This document shows positions 29,527 through 37,738 of a stretch of DNA of 64,000 bases, piece by piece (the first letter of the stretch is position 1; every line of letters starts with the position of its first letter). The translations under genes were made by a program, and so were the position numbers. The notes beneath the pieces are model-generated. The model did no database searches, was not told the origin of the DNA, and saw only the letters and a list, made by a program, of their open reading frames with translations. Source of the DNA: Quadrisphaera setariae (GTDB taxonomy: Bacteria > Actinomycetota > Actinomycetes > Actinomycetales > Quadrisphaeraceae); contig NZ_VKAC01000003.1 of the NCBI RefSeq assembly GCF_008041935.1, positions 337,062 to 401,061 of the forward strand. The letters run 5' to 3'.

Positions 29527-30843
29527 ATGACCACGCAGCTCACGCCCCCCGCCAGCACGAGCGCACCGGCCTCTCCTGGCGTCGAGGCTCCGGCTCCCGG
29601 CGCCAGCGCCGCCGAGCTCGTGGCGCGCCGCCGCAAGGGCTACAGCCTCGAGGGTGATTTCTACACCAGCCAGGAGGTCTACGACCTCGACGTCGACGTG
29701 GTCTTCAGCAAGAACTGGATCTTCGTGGCGGCCGCTGCCGAGATCCCCGAGGCCGGTGACTTCGTGACCGTGGACGTCGGGAAGGCGTCGGTCATCGTGG
29801 TGCGCGACGACGACGACGAGATCGCCGCCTTCCACAACGTCTGCCGCCACCGGGGGTCGCGCCTGCTGGAGGACAAGGGCTTCGTGGGCAACATCGTGTG
29901 CCCCTACCACCGCTGGACCTACGCCCTGGACGGCTCGCTGCTGCACGCCGAGTCCCAGCCGCCGACCTTCGACAAGACCTGCTTCTCGCTGCGCAAGGTG
30001 CACGTGCGCAACCTCGCCGGGCTGGTCTTCATCTGCCTGGCCCCCGAGGCTCCTGCCGACTTCGACGAGGTCGCGAAGATCGTCGAGCCGCACCTGCTGC
30101 CCTACCAGCTCGACAAGGCCAAGGTGGCCCGCCAGGTGGACCTGCCCGAGGCGGGCAACTGGAAGCTGGTCATGGAGAACAACCGCGAGTGCTACCACTG
30201 CGACGGCCACCCCGAGCTCATCAGCGCCTACTTCCCGATCTTCGCCTACGACGAGGAGGACATCACCCCTCGTCTCAAGCCCCTGTACGACCGGTACACG
30301 AAGGCCGCGGACGCCCTCGCCGAGAAGCGCCGGGAGCAGGGCACGCCCCTGGCCGACCACATGCAGCTCGACACCCGCCAGGTGGGCTTCCAGCTGACCC
30401 ACCTGCCCCTGGACGGCGAGGGCAAGTCGTTCGCCGCGAACGGCGCCGCCGTCTGCTCCAAGCTCATCGGCGAGGTCAAGGACGCCGCCTTCGGAGACCT
30501 GTCGCTGCACATGCAGCCCAACAGCTGGTTCCACTTCCTCGGCGACCACGCCGTCGTCTTCTCGGTCATGCCGACCTCGCCCAGCACCAGCGTGCTGCGC
30601 ACCACCTGGCTGGTGCACCCGGACGCGGAGGAGGGCGTCGACTACGACCTCGAGGCCCTGTGCACCGTGTGGAACGCCACCAACGACCAGGACCGCGTGC
30701 TGGTGACCAACACCCAGATCGGCTGCAGCGACCCGAGCTACGTGCCCGGCCCCTACTCGATGGTCGAGGACCAGGTCGAGGGCTTCGTGAACTGGTACGT
30801 CACCCGCCTGCGCGAGCACCTGGGCGTCGAGGCCACGGCATGA
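29527..30843 (+). CDS. gbcA: Rieske oxygenase, glycine betaine monooxygenase type (GbcA-like)
   Basis: A 438-residue ring-hydroxylating-type oxygenase alpha subunit. Rieske 2Fe-2S motif C106-x-H108 ... C125-x2-H128 (NVCRHRG, IVCPYHRW) and mononuclear iron site ENNRECYHCDGHPEL (His224, His228). The substrate domain (about 180-430) resembles GbcA/stachydrine-demethylase types rather than aromatic dioxygenases. It would hydroxylate a methyl group of glycine betaine, releasing formaldehyde and giving dimethylglycine. GAAGGGAAG precedes the ATG. It overlaps the reductase gene by 4 nt (ATGA). Confidence 0.88.
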   Translation: MTTQLTPPASTSAPASPGVEAPAPGASAAELVARRRKGYSLEGDFYTSQEVYDLDVDVVFSKNWIFVAAAAEIPEAGDFVTVDVGKASVIVVRDDDDEIAAFHNVCRHRGSRLLEDKGFVGNIVCPYHRWTYALDGSLLHAESQPPTFDKTCFSLRKVHVRNLAGLVFICLAPEAPADFDEVAKIVEPHLLPYQLDKAKVARQVDLPEAGNWKLVMENNRECYHCDGHPELISAYFPIFAYDEEDITPRLKPLYDRYTKAADALAEKRREQGTPLADHMQLDTRQVGFQLTHLPLDGEGKSFAANGAAVCSKLIGEVKDAAFGDLSLHMQPNSWFHFLGDHAVVFSVMPTSPSTSVLRTTWLVHPDAEEGVDYDLEALCTVWNATNDQDRVLVTNTQIGCSDPSYVPGPYSMVEDQVEGFVNWYVTRLREHLGVEATA

Positions 30844-31994
30844 CCGCGCACTGCCCCCCTCACCCCGCCGGCCTGGCCACCTGGGGCGACGACGAGGACG
30901 AGTCGCTGCTGGTGTGCCAGGCGGTGCTGGACGTCACCCACGACGTCAAGACCTTCACCTTCGCCTCGCCGGACGCGCACCTGTTCCACTTCGAGCCGGG
31001 GCAGTTCATCACGCTGCGGCTCGAGGTCGACGGCACCGAGGTGCTGCGCTCGTACACCGTCTCCTCCCCGCCCACGCGTCCGCACGCGCTGTCCATCACG
31101 GTCAAGCGCAAGCCGGGCGGGGTCGTCTCGCCGTGGCTGCACGACACCGTGCGCCCCGGCACGATGCTGCGCGTCCAGCCGCCGCTGGGGGTCTTCAGCA
31201 CCAGCCGCCACCCCGCGCAGAAGTACCTGTTCCTGTCGGCCGGCAGCGGCATCACCCCGCTGATGTCGATGACGCGCACCCTCGCCGACCTCGGCCGCGA
31301 CGCCGACGTCGTCTTCGTCCACAGCGCCCGCACGCCGGCGGACATCATCTTCCGCAAGGAGCTGGAGGCCCTCGAGGCGCTGCACCCGTGGCTGCGGGTG
31401 GAGCACGTCGTCGCCGCCACCGGCGACGAGCCGGGCTGGGCCGGGCTCGTCGGCCAGCTCGACGGGCCGGTGCTCACCGCCGCGGTGCCCGACCACGCCG
31501 ACCGCGAGGTCTTCGTCTGCGGGCCGCCGCCGTACATGGACGCGGTGCGCACGGCTCTGCTCGACGCGGGCCTGCCGGCCGAGCAGTACCACCAGGAGAC
31601 GTTCTCCTTCGAGCGGCTCGACCTCGGGGACGCCCCCGCGGACGCGTCGCTGGACTCCGAGGACGTCGAGCGGGTGGCAGACGCCGCCGCCGACTCCGGT
31701 GACGGCGCCGCGGCGGCCGCCAGCGCGGAGGAGGGCTTCGCGGTGCAGTTCACCCGCAGCGGCTGCTCGATCCGCTGCGGCCGCGACGAGACGATCCTGC
31801 AGGCGGCGTTCCGCGCCGGGCTGACCCCGCCGTCCTCGTGCAGCGAGGGCGTGTGCGGCACCTGCAAGACCACGCTCGTCGAGGGCGAGGTGGACATGCA
31901 GCACCAGGGCGGCATCCGGCCGCGCGAGGTCAAGATGGGCAAGGTGCTGCTGTGCTGCTCCAAGCCCCTCACCGACGTCTCGGTCGAGGCCTGA
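30840..31994 (+). CDS. gbcB: Rieske oxygenase reductase, FNR plus plant-type ferredoxin (GbcB-like)
   Basis: A 384-residue electron-transfer partner. FAD domain (about 20-125, RSYTVSSPP), NAD(P) domain (about 125-240, FLSAGSGITPLMSM and VFVCGPPPYMD), an acidic Ala-rich linker, then a C-terminal 2Fe-2S ferredoxin with CSEGVCGTC and a later Cys. It passes electrons from NAD(P)H to the oxygenase. The acidic linker (about 260-295) is longer than I would expect. ATGA overlap with the upstream gene ensures coupled synthesis. Confidence 0.92.
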   Translation: MTAHCPPHPAGLATWGDDEDESLLVCQAVLDVTHDVKTFTFASPDAHLFHFEPGQFITLRLEVDGTEVLRSYTVSSPPTRPHALSITVKRKPGGVVSPWLHDTVRPGTMLRVQPPLGVFSTSRHPAQKYLFLSAGSGITPLMSMTRTLADLGRDADVVFVHSARTPADIIFRKELEALEALHPWLRVEHVVAATGDEPGWAGLVGQLDGPVLTAAVPDHADREVFVCGPPPYMDAVRTALLDAGLPAEQYHQETFSFERLDLGDAPADASLDSEDVERVADAAADSGDGAAAAASAEEGFAVQFTRSGCSIRCGRDETILQAAFRAGLTPPSSCSEGVCGTCKTTLVEGEVDMQHQGGIRPREVKMGKVLLCCSKPLTDVSVEA

Positions 31995-32009
31995 CCCCCG
32001 GCCGGGACG

Positions 32010-32408
32010 TCAGTCCCGGGGCTCGTCCGCCTGGCGGTCGCTGGACAGGGTGAACCACACGACCTTGCCGCCGGGCTCCTCCCGCACGCCCCAGGCGTCG
32101 GCGAGGTCCTCCAGGAGCGCCATGCCGCGACCGTGGGGCGAGCCGCGGCGCAGCCGCAGCACCTGCGGCAGCTCCGTGCTGTCGTCGCCGACCTCCACGC
32201 GGATCGACTCGTGGTTCGCGATCACGCTCAGCCGGGCCCGGCTGGCGGCGTGCAGGACCGCGTTGGTGACCACCTCGCTGGTGAGCAGCACGGCGAGGTC
32301 ACGGGACAGGTCGGTCGCCCCGGCCACCCGGCAGCGCTCACGCACCATCGCACGGGCGGCGGCGATGGAGCTGGGGATCGCGTCGAGGACTGTCGACGCC
32401 GGTTCCAC
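32010..32408 (-). CDS. ATP-binding protein, RsbW-like HATPase
   Basis: A 132-residue GHKL/HATPase_c_2 domain protein of the anti-sigma-kinase type common in actinobacteria. N box: LLTSEVVTNAVLHA; G boxes: VEVGDDSTELP and GRGMALLEDLADAWGV. It probably binds a partner sigma or anti-anti-sigma factor; none lies next to it. The GTG at 32408 follows TAATCT by 6 nt. A weak 7-bp hairpin (32002-32019) lies at its 3' end, shared with gbcB. Confidence 0.82.
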   Translation of the reverse strand: MEPASTVLDAIPSSIAAARAMVRERCRVAGATDLSRDLAVLLTSEVVTNAVLHAASRARLSVIANHESIRVEVGDDSTELPQVLRLRRGSPHGRGMALLEDLADAWGVREEPGGKVVWFTLSSDRQADEPRD

Positions 32409-32414
32409 ACCCCG

Positions 32415-32420
32415 AGATTA
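32415..32420 (-). promoter_or_regulatory. -10 hexamer of the HATPase gene (leaderless)
   Basis: TAATCT on the minus strand, 6 nt before GTG 32408. Confidence 0.55.
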
Positions 32421-32487
32421 GGGGCGGCTCCGCCGTCGCACCCGTCGGGGAGGGCCCGCGCCGGCACCCCTCGTCGGACGACGGCGA

Positions 32488-32961
32488 TCAGCCCTCGCCG
32501 TCGTGATCTTCCGTGGGGAGTGCGTCACGCTCCGTAGCCGCGGCGCGTCGCTCGTCGGCGGCCGAGCGACGAGCCTCCGCGGCGCGGCGACGGTCGGTGC
32601 GGGACTCGTAGCGGTCGCTGGCCGCCCAGTCCCGTGCCACCGCGGCGTGCTGGCGATCGAGCGCCCCCACGTCCGGGACGCCCTGCGCGGTGGCGCGGTC
32701 TGCCGCGGCGCGGTCGCGGGCCAGGGCCCGGGTGCCACGGGCCTCTGCGTCGCGGTCCCGCCTCTCGGCCTCGGTGTCGAAGGCGTCGGCCAGCGCGTCG
32801 AGCCGGTCGGCCAGCGCGTCGAGCTCCGCGACGAGCCGCGCCCGCTCCTCCGGGTCTGCGGTGCGCTCGAGGCGCTCGCGCAGGTCGGAGATGCGGTCCA
32901 GAGCGTTCTGCTGGTCCAGGACCAGCGCGTCCTCGTCCTCGGGGGGTGGACCGACGGGCAC
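32488..32961 (-). CDS. Coiled-coil hypothetical protein, 157 aa
   Basis: An almost fully helical, highly charged protein: a long coiled coil at about residues 15-75 (LRERLERTADPEERARLVAE, LDALADRLDALADAFD) followed by an Arg/Asp/Ala-rich region with repeated A-x-DR units (ARDRAAADR, AASDRYESRTDRR). No family recognised. Start GTG 32961 is preferred because TACGGT precedes it by exactly 6 nt; a GTG at 32994 adds 11 residues. Location among small regulators suggests a stress role, but this is a guess. Confidence 0.6.
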   Translation of the reverse strand: MPVGPPPEDEDALVLDQQNALDRISDLRERLERTADPEERARLVAELDALADRLDALADAFDTEAERRDRDAEARGTRALARDRAAADRATAQGVPDVGALDRQHAAVARDWAASDRYESRTDRRRAAEARRSAADERRAAATERDALPTEDHDGEG

Positions 32962-32967
32962 GCCACC

Positions 32968-32973
32968 ACCGTA
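32968..32973 (-). promoter_or_regulatory. -10 hexamer of the coiled-coil gene (leaderless)
   Basis: TACGGT on the minus strand, then GGTGGC, then GTG 32961; it decides the start. Confidence 0.5.
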
Positions 32974-33005
32974 GGGGACGTCGGCGCCGGGCACCCCCCT
33001 CAGGC

Positions 33006-33266
33006 TCAGCGCCCGGTGCGTCCGCGGTTCTTGCGCTTGCTGCGCTGGGCCGCGTCCGCGGCCTTCGTCAGACCCTTGGTGACGGCGCTGGGGCCGCGGC
33101 GCGCTTCGATGCTGCGGGCGACCTTGCGAGCCACAGCCGCCCCGACCGGCACGGCGACGGACAGCAGGACCCAGCGGCGGATGCTGGAGGCGAGCAGAGC
33201 GGGCACGGCGTCTCCCAGGGAGTCGGTCGACGAGGACGCCGACGGTGTCTGCTGACGGCGCGTCAC
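33006..33266 (-). CDS. Small membrane-associated protein, 86 aa
   Basis: A short basic protein with one hydrophobic stretch (about residues 30-50, RRWVLLSVAVPVGAAVARKV) and a strongly basic C terminus (RSKRKNRGRTGR). It is probably anchored in the membrane with a basic cytoplasmic tail. Function unknown. GTG 33266 is preferred to a TTG 30 nt upstream. It has no clear promoter of its own. Confidence 0.5.
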   Translation of the reverse strand: MTRRQQTPSASSSTDSLGDAVPALLASSIRRWVLLSVAVPVGAAVARKVARSIEARRGPSAVTKGLTKAADAAQRSKRKNRGRTGR

Positions 33267-33357
33267 CGCAGCAGGAAGATCAGCCTTACACCGCAAGGCC
33301 GTCCCGGCGACCCGAGCGTCCGTCGGCTGGGGCGCACCACCGGCGGGCTGAGCGCGA

Positions 33358-34098
33358 TCAGCGCTGGGGGAGCTCCCCGCTGGCGGTGAGGTCCACGGCG
33401 ACGTCGTGCAGCTTGCGGTTGGTGTGCTGGCTGGCCGAGGCCAGCAGGGCGAAGGCCTGGTCGGCGGTGATGCGGTGGCGCTCCATGAGGATGCCCTTCG
33501 CCTGTCCGATGACGTCCCGGTGGGCGAGGCCCAGCTGGAGGTTCTCCAGCTGGTGGGCGTCGGCGATGGCCCGTCCCGCGTGGACGGCCAGCAGCGCCGC
33601 CACGCGCTCGGCCTCGGCGTCGAAGGCCCCCGGCTCCTCGCTGAGCAGCTTCAGCGCCCCCAGGCCCCTCTTCCCCGAGCGCACGTGCAGGCACAGCACG
33701 CTGAGCGTCCCCAGCGCCCGCGCGCGGGAGGCGAGCTCCGGCCAGCGCTCGACCTCGGCGCCGACGTCGGCCACGCGCGCGGCCCGCTGGTGCAGCGCCG
33801 CGTCCCAGCACGGCCCCTCACCGGTGTCGGCCTGCAGCTCGTCCAGGCGCAGCACCAGCTCCGACGTGGCCGACGCCGGACCGACCCGGCGCCCGGCCCG
33901 GACCAGGCAGACACCGGCGTGCTGGGCCCCTGGGACCAGCTCGACAGCGGCAGCGGCGGTGCGGTCGAGGACGGCTTGGTGGGACGGGTCCTGCTGCAGC
34001 TCGTCGACGAGCTCGGCCAGCTGCTGCGCGAGGTCACCGTCCGCACTCCGGGTGCCGACCGCGGGCGCACCCGTGGAGCTGAAGGCGTCGCCGTCCAT
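33358..34098 (-). CDS. GAF-ANTAR regulator
   Basis: A 246-residue protein with an N-terminal GAF-like sensor (about 25-170, AGVCLVRAGRRVGPASATSE and GTLSVLCLHVRSGKRGLG) and a C-terminal ANTAR domain (about 185-240, DVIGQAKGILMERHRITADQ, a typical signature). ANTAR proteins bind nascent RNA and antiterminate. The ATG at 34098 follows CACGCT by 6 nt. This is the second ANTAR protein in the window; the targets of neither are evident here. Confidence 0.88.
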   Translation of the reverse strand: MDGDAFSSTGAPAVGTRSADGDLAQQLAELVDELQQDPSHQAVLDRTAAAAVELVPGAQHAGVCLVRAGRRVGPASATSELVLRLDELQADTGEGPCWDAALHQRAARVADVGAEVERWPELASRARALGTLSVLCLHVRSGKRGLGALKLLSEEPGAFDAEAERVAALLAVHAGRAIADAHQLENLQLGLAHRDVIGQAKGILMERHRITADQAFALLASASQHTNRKLHDVAVDLTASGELPQR

Positions 34099-34104
34099 CG
34101 CACG

Positions 34105-34110
34105 AGCGTG
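34105..34110 (-). promoter_or_regulatory. -10 hexamer of the GAF-ANTAR gene (leaderless)
   Basis: CACGCT on the minus strand, 6 nt before ATG 34098. Confidence 0.45.
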
Positions 34111-34147
34111 TCAGCGCCCGACCAAGAACACCTCCCGAACGGGGGAC

Positions 34148-34582
34148 TCACCAGGGCCAGCGGGACGGGAACCGCCGGCGGGCGTCGTCGGCCTCCTGCC
34201 ACCGCGCACGGGTCAGGTCCACGTCCTCGTGGGCGCGCTGGAGCTGCCCGGTGAGCGCCGGGTCGGTGCGGGCGAGGTGGGTGACCACGCGCTCGCGGCG
34301 CAGCGCGGCGTCGAGCGCGTGGTGCAGGCGCCTCTCCTCGTCCTCGGCCTCGTGCCGCAGGCGCACCTGCTCGTCGCGGACGCGGCGGTCGGCGCTCTGG
34401 CGCTGCTCCACCTCGTGGCGGTGGCGCTCCTCGACGTCGCGCTGGTGGCGCCACAGGTCCACGGCGGCGCGGCGGCGCTGGGCGGCGTCGACAGCGCGTC
34501 GCTCGAAGGTCTCGTCGTGCTGGCGGCGCTGCTGCTCGAGGGCGGCGAGGTCGTCACGGGGTGCAGGTGCCTGGGGGGCCAT
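34148..34582 (-). CDS. Coiled-coil hypothetical protein, 144 aa
   Basis: A charged helical protein, rich in Arg, Glu, Gln and His (ALEQQRRQHDETFERRAVDA, RDVEERHRHEVEQRQSADRR), predicted coiled coil over most of its length, ending in an aromatic tail (RRFPSRWPW). ATG 34582 chosen because the residues upstream lose coding character. No family recognised. It resembles the other coiled-coil protein at 32488 in composition only. The 121 bp upstream, to the aldolase stop, shows no clear signal. Confidence 0.55.
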   Translation of the reverse strand: MAPQAPAPRDDLAALEQQRRQHDETFERRAVDAAQRRRAAVDLWRHQRDVEERHRHEVEQRQSADRRVRDEQVRLRHEAEDEERRLHHALDAALRRERVVTHLARTDPALTGQLQRAHEDVDLTRARWQEADDARRRFPSRWPW

Positions 34583-34703
34583 CGGTCCGCCCTTCGTGGG
34601 CCCCGCCCGATCGGCGGAGGGCGCGCACGTGCGCGCACCACCAGGGTCGCACGCCGGGAGCACACGGCCGGCACGCCGCGCGGTGACCGCGCGGTGGCCG
34701 AGC

Positions 34704-35438
34704 TCAGTCCCCTCGGGAGAACGCCACTGCGGCCGCCCCGGCCAGCAGCCCGGTGTCGGTGGCCACCACGACGTCGGAGAACCCGAGCTCGAGCAGCAGC
34801 TGCCCGCGAGCCGCGTCACCGCCGTAGGCGCCGGCGCGCACCCCCGCGGCGCGGCACGCGGCGACCACCCGGGGCAACGGGCCGCCCTCGTCGTCGTCGG
34901 CGAGGAGCGCGTCCAGGGTGGTGCCGAGGGAGAGCGACAGGTCGTTGGGTCCGACGAACACCTGGTCGACGCCGGGTACCGCGGCGATCTGCTCGACGCG
35001 GTCGAGGCCCGCCGCGGTCTCCACCATCACCGCGCACCCCACGGCGGCGTCCGCCTCGGCGGTGGTCGGCGCGGTCCCTCCCACGAGGCCCTGCATCGGC
35101 CCGGAGCTCCGGCGACCCGTGGGCGGGTAGCGGCAGGCGGCGGCCACCGCAGCGGCCTGCTCCACCGACTCGACGAGGGGGACGACGACGCCGGCCGCAC
35201 CCGCGTCGAGCGCACGGCCGATGCCGCTGGGGCGGTCGTCGGGCAGGCGCACCCACACCGGCACGTCCGTCGCGAGCGTGAGGAGGACGTCGGTGAGGGT
35301 GCGGTCCGTCCACGCGCCGTGCTGGGCGTCGAGCACCACCCAGCCGGGCCGCGCGGCGAGCAGCAGCCGCAGCACCCGCGGGTCGTCGAGGGTGCTCCAC
35401 ACGGCCAGGTGCTGCTCAGAGCTTCGCGGGGAGGTCAT
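34704..35438 (-). CDS. HpcH/HpaI aldolase/citrate lyase family protein
   Basis: A 244-residue TIM-barrel class II pyruvate-type aldolase. Motifs: GWVVLDAQHGAWTD (early Asp-x-x-His), VWVRLPDD, AAGVVVPLVESVEQAA, MVETAAGLDRVEQIAAVPGV (metal Glu), and VFVGPNDLSLSLG (metal Asp). It would cleave or form a 2-keto-3-deoxy type acid using pyruvate; the exact substrate is unknown. ATG 35438 has a GGAG upstream. No partner dehydrogenase or transporter is adjacent. Confidence 0.85.
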   Translation of the reverse strand: MTSPRSSEQHLAVWSTLDDPRVLRLLLAARPGWVVLDAQHGAWTDRTLTDVLLTLATDVPVWVRLPDDRPSGIGRALDAGAAGVVVPLVESVEQAAAVAAACRYPPTGRRSSGPMQGLVGGTAPTTAEADAAVGCAVMVETAAGLDRVEQIAAVPGVDQVFVGPNDLSLSLGTTLDALLADDDEGGPLPRVVAACRAAGVRAGAYGGDAARGQLLLELGFSDVVVATDTGLLAGAAAVAFSRGD

Positions 35439-35771
35439 GGGTCGCTCCGTCTCGGTCGTCCTCGGTGGCGCAGCCACGCTAGCCACTCCCTCGGTCCGTG
35501 CTCCTCCACGGCAGGGTCCGGCTCCGGCATCGGCGACCCGGCGCAGAACGCCACGTGGCGGCGTCCGCCCTCCGACAGGGGCGCCGAGGCCAGGAGGTCC
35601 CGCAGCCGAGCAGCGCGCTCGAACCGGGGTGCACCGGACGGCCACTCGCGACAGGGACCGGACCGCCACCGCGACCTCGCGGCGCGTCTGCGCCGGGCCC
35701 CGGTGACAGGTCGAACCCCCTGCTGGGGGAGGATCCGAGCGGGTGCAGCGTCGACGTCGACAGGGGGACCC
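35439..35771. other. 333-bp intergenic region, no gene found
   Basis: Divergent spacer between the aldolase and the GNAT-like gene. Frames here lack start codons, motifs or plausible composition. It must hold both promoters, but I cannot identify a convincing pair. Confidence 0.4.
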
Positions 35772-36200
35772 GTGCTGGTGCGGCGACTGGTGACCGGTGA
35801 GGTCGACGCCCGCGACCTCACCGCCTGCCGGCTGCTCGCCGCCTTCGAGCGGCGCCGCGGTGCCCTGGTCCCCGTGGCCTTCCTCGCCTTCGACGGCGAC
35901 GTCGAGCTCGTCCACACCGCTCCGACGCACCGCCGCCGAGGCGTCGCGTCGGCGCTGCTCGCGCGGGCGCTCGAGGCGGTGCCGTCCCTCGGCTACTCGG
36001 CGGACCACACCGCTGACGGGGCTGCCTGGGGCCGCGCCCGCGGGCTGCAGGTCCCCGCTGCTGAGACCCTCACCGATGACGCCGAGGTCGCCTGGGCCGC
36101 GGCGTCGGTCTACCTCTACCTCACGCACACCGACCCGGAGGAGCTGCTGGGCCTGCGCCCGCTGCGACGGCGCCGACCGCGGGGCCGTGCTCGCACCTGA
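35772..36200 (+). CDS. GNAT-like acetyltransferase domain protein
   Basis: A 142-residue protein with a partial GNAT pattern: VPVAFLAFDGDVELVHTAPT then HRRRGVASALLARALE, which corresponds to the acetyl-CoA pyrophosphate loop (R/Q-x-x-G-x-G/A). The rest is short for the family, and the C terminus ends in a basic Arg-rich tail. GTG 35772 has AGGGGGA upstream. It converges on the DUF4259 gene. Substrate unknown. Confidence 0.6.
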   Translation: MLVRRLVTGEVDARDLTACRLLAAFERRRGALVPVAFLAFDGDVELVHTAPTHRRRGVASALLARALEAVPSLGYSADHTADGAAWGRARGLQVPAAETLTDDAEVAWAAASVYLYLTHTDPEELLGLRPLRRRRPRGRART

Positions 36201-36230
36201 GGCGATCCCCGAGCGCTGCGACGCAGGACC

Positions 36231-36635
36231 TCAGCCGGCGAGGGCGTCCCTCGCGGCGCGCACGGCGGCGAGTGCCTCGTCCACGAGGCCGGCGTCCGCC
36301 CAGCGCTCCCACCACTCCTCGTCCTCGGAGGAGGTGATGCGGTCGCACGCCGCCATGGCCAGCGGGACGACCCCTGGCGCTGCCTCTGCCAGCGACCGCG
36401 CGAGCGCGTGGTGCTCGGCGGGGACGTCGACCCGGTCCACCGCCCACGCCACCACGAGCGCCGCGGCCAGCGCCTCCACCGCCTCGGGAGCGTCCAGCGG
36501 CCGACCGCGGTCTGCAGCTCGTTCCAGTGCAGCGCGGACGAGCGGCGCTCGACGGATCACCGCGGCGTCCTCCAGCTCGTCCACCCAGTCCGCGGCGATG
36601 TCGTCCTCGACGAGTCCCGTCCCCCAGGCGCCCAC
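36231..36635 (-). CDS. DUF4259 domain protein
   Basis: A 134-residue protein with the DUF4259 opening MGAWGTGLVEDDIAADWVDE and a following all-helical body rich in Ala and Trp (ITSSEDEEWWERW). Function of the family is unknown to me. The GTG start is preceded by TAGGGA 6 nt upstream, a partial -10. It lies 9 nt upstream of the methylene-THF dehydrogenase stop on the same strand, that is, downstream of it in transcription, so the two may be co-transcribed. Confidence 0.75.
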   Translation of the reverse strand: MGAWGTGLVEDDIAADWVDELEDAAVIRRAPLVRAALERAADRGRPLDAPEAVEALAAALVVAWAVDRVDVPAEHHALARSLAEAAPGVVPLAMAACDRITSSEDEEWWERWADAGLVDEALAAVRAARDALAG

Positions 36636-36644
36636 GGCCCGTCC

Positions 36645-37565
36645 CTACGCCTGTCGCTGCTGCGCGGACGCCAGCCGCACGAGGTTGCGCGCCGCCATGG
36701 CGATGGTCAGCGGGCCCACCCGCGGCACGAAGACGCCAGCCCGCTCGTGCGCGGAGGCGTCGAAGTTGGTGAACTCCGCGACGTCCACGCAGATCGCCCC
36801 CGCCTTCAGCTCATCGCCGCGGACGAGCTCGAAGTCGCGCGAGGGCACCGCCGAGATGACGACGTCGGCGTCTGCCAGCGCGGTGCGCCGGTCGACCTCG
36901 GAGTCGCGCACGTCGTGGGAGTGGCGGCCGATGGCCGGCTCGAACACCAGCGGACCCGTGAGGTCCAGGGAGTGCACGCGGGCGCCGTCGTTGGCGAGCA
37001 TCGCCGCCAGGGGGCGGCCCACGACGTCGCTGCGGTTGATGACGCACGCGGTGACGCCCTCCAGCGGGGCGTTCTCCCGGTCGCTGCGCAGGCCCGCCGC
37101 CTGCAGCAGCTTGAGCACGGCCAGCGGCGTGCACGGCAGGATCGCCCGGAACCGGCGCTCGGGGTCCACGAAGCGCTGGTTCTCGTAGAGCAACCGCCCC
37201 CAGAACGAGTGCATGCCCTCGACGTCCTTGCGCGGGTCCACCAGCTCGCGCAGCCACCGGTCCCCGGTGCGGTCGGTCAGCGGGTAGTAGAGGAAGACGC
37301 CGTCGACGTCGGGGTCCGTGTTCGCCCCAGCGACAGTGGCCTCCGCCTGCTCGGACGTGGTCCGCCGCAGCTCGAAGTCGATGCCGACGTCCTCGAAGCC
37401 CCGCTGGGCGTACCGCGCGTAGGTGGCGGCCGGCCCCTTCTCCTGGCTGATCAGCCCGACCACGCGCAGCGACCGGCCTTGCACGGCGAGGCGCCGCACG
37501 TCAGCGCGGACCTGGTCGCGGAACCCCGCGGCGACCGGGGAGGGGTCGAGCACCGTCGCGGTCAT
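36645..37565 (-). CDS. MTD1-like NAD-dependent methylene-THF dehydrogenase
   Basis: A 306-residue enzyme of the FolD superfamily, closer to the monofunctional yeast MTD1 type than to bifunctional FolD. CVINRSDVVGRPLAAMLAND is the Rossmann signature. In FolD the substrate site has Y-x3-K; here Tyr49 is followed by Ala53 at the Lys position, and the FolD Gln in V-Q-L-P is Tyr93 (FLYYPL). Both changes predict loss of cyclohydrolase activity. It would oxidise 5,10-methylene-THF, a product of the dimethylglycine and sarcosine oxidases 12-20 kb away. TAGGGT lies 8 nt before the ATG. Confidence 0.82.
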   Translation of the reverse strand: MTATVLDPSPVAAGFRDQVRADVRRLAVQGRSLRVVGLISQEKGPAATYARYAQRGFEDVGIDFELRRTTSEQAEATVAGANTDPDVDGVFLYYPLTDRTGDRWLRELVDPRKDVEGMHSFWGRLLYENQRFVDPERRFRAILPCTPLAVLKLLQAAGLRSDRENAPLEGVTACVINRSDVVGRPLAAMLANDGARVHSLDLTGPLVFEPAIGRHSHDVRDSEVDRRTALADADVVISAVPSRDFELVRGDELKAGAICVDVAEFTNFDASAHERAGVFVPRVGPLTIAMAARNLVRLASAQQRQA

Positions 37566-37635
37566 GGCCCCGGACCCTACCCAGGGCAGCCGGCTGCGCC
37601 GTCGTGCGGCGGGCAGACCGGCTCCCGCTCGTGGT

Positions 37636-37647
37636 TGTATCGATACA
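37636..37647. promoter_or_regulatory. LacI-type operator
   Basis: TGTATCGATACA, a perfect 12-bp palindrome with the central CG typical of LacI-family operators. It lies 92 bp upstream of the lacI-type gene and 70 bp before the divergent dehydrogenase, so it most likely mediates autoregulation. Confidence 0.55.
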
Positions 37648-37738
37648 CAAGGGGTGGTTCGACCGCTGTCCAGCCCCCTCTCCGTCTGTCACGATCACCT
37701 TCTGCGGTCGCGACGGCTCGCCGTGAGGAGGTCGGCCC

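Noticed and set aside
34704..36128. A 474-codon form of the HpaI-type aldolase
   Set aside because: Family similarity starts at the ATG at 35438; the upstream part is antisense to the GNAT-like gene and non-coding DNA.
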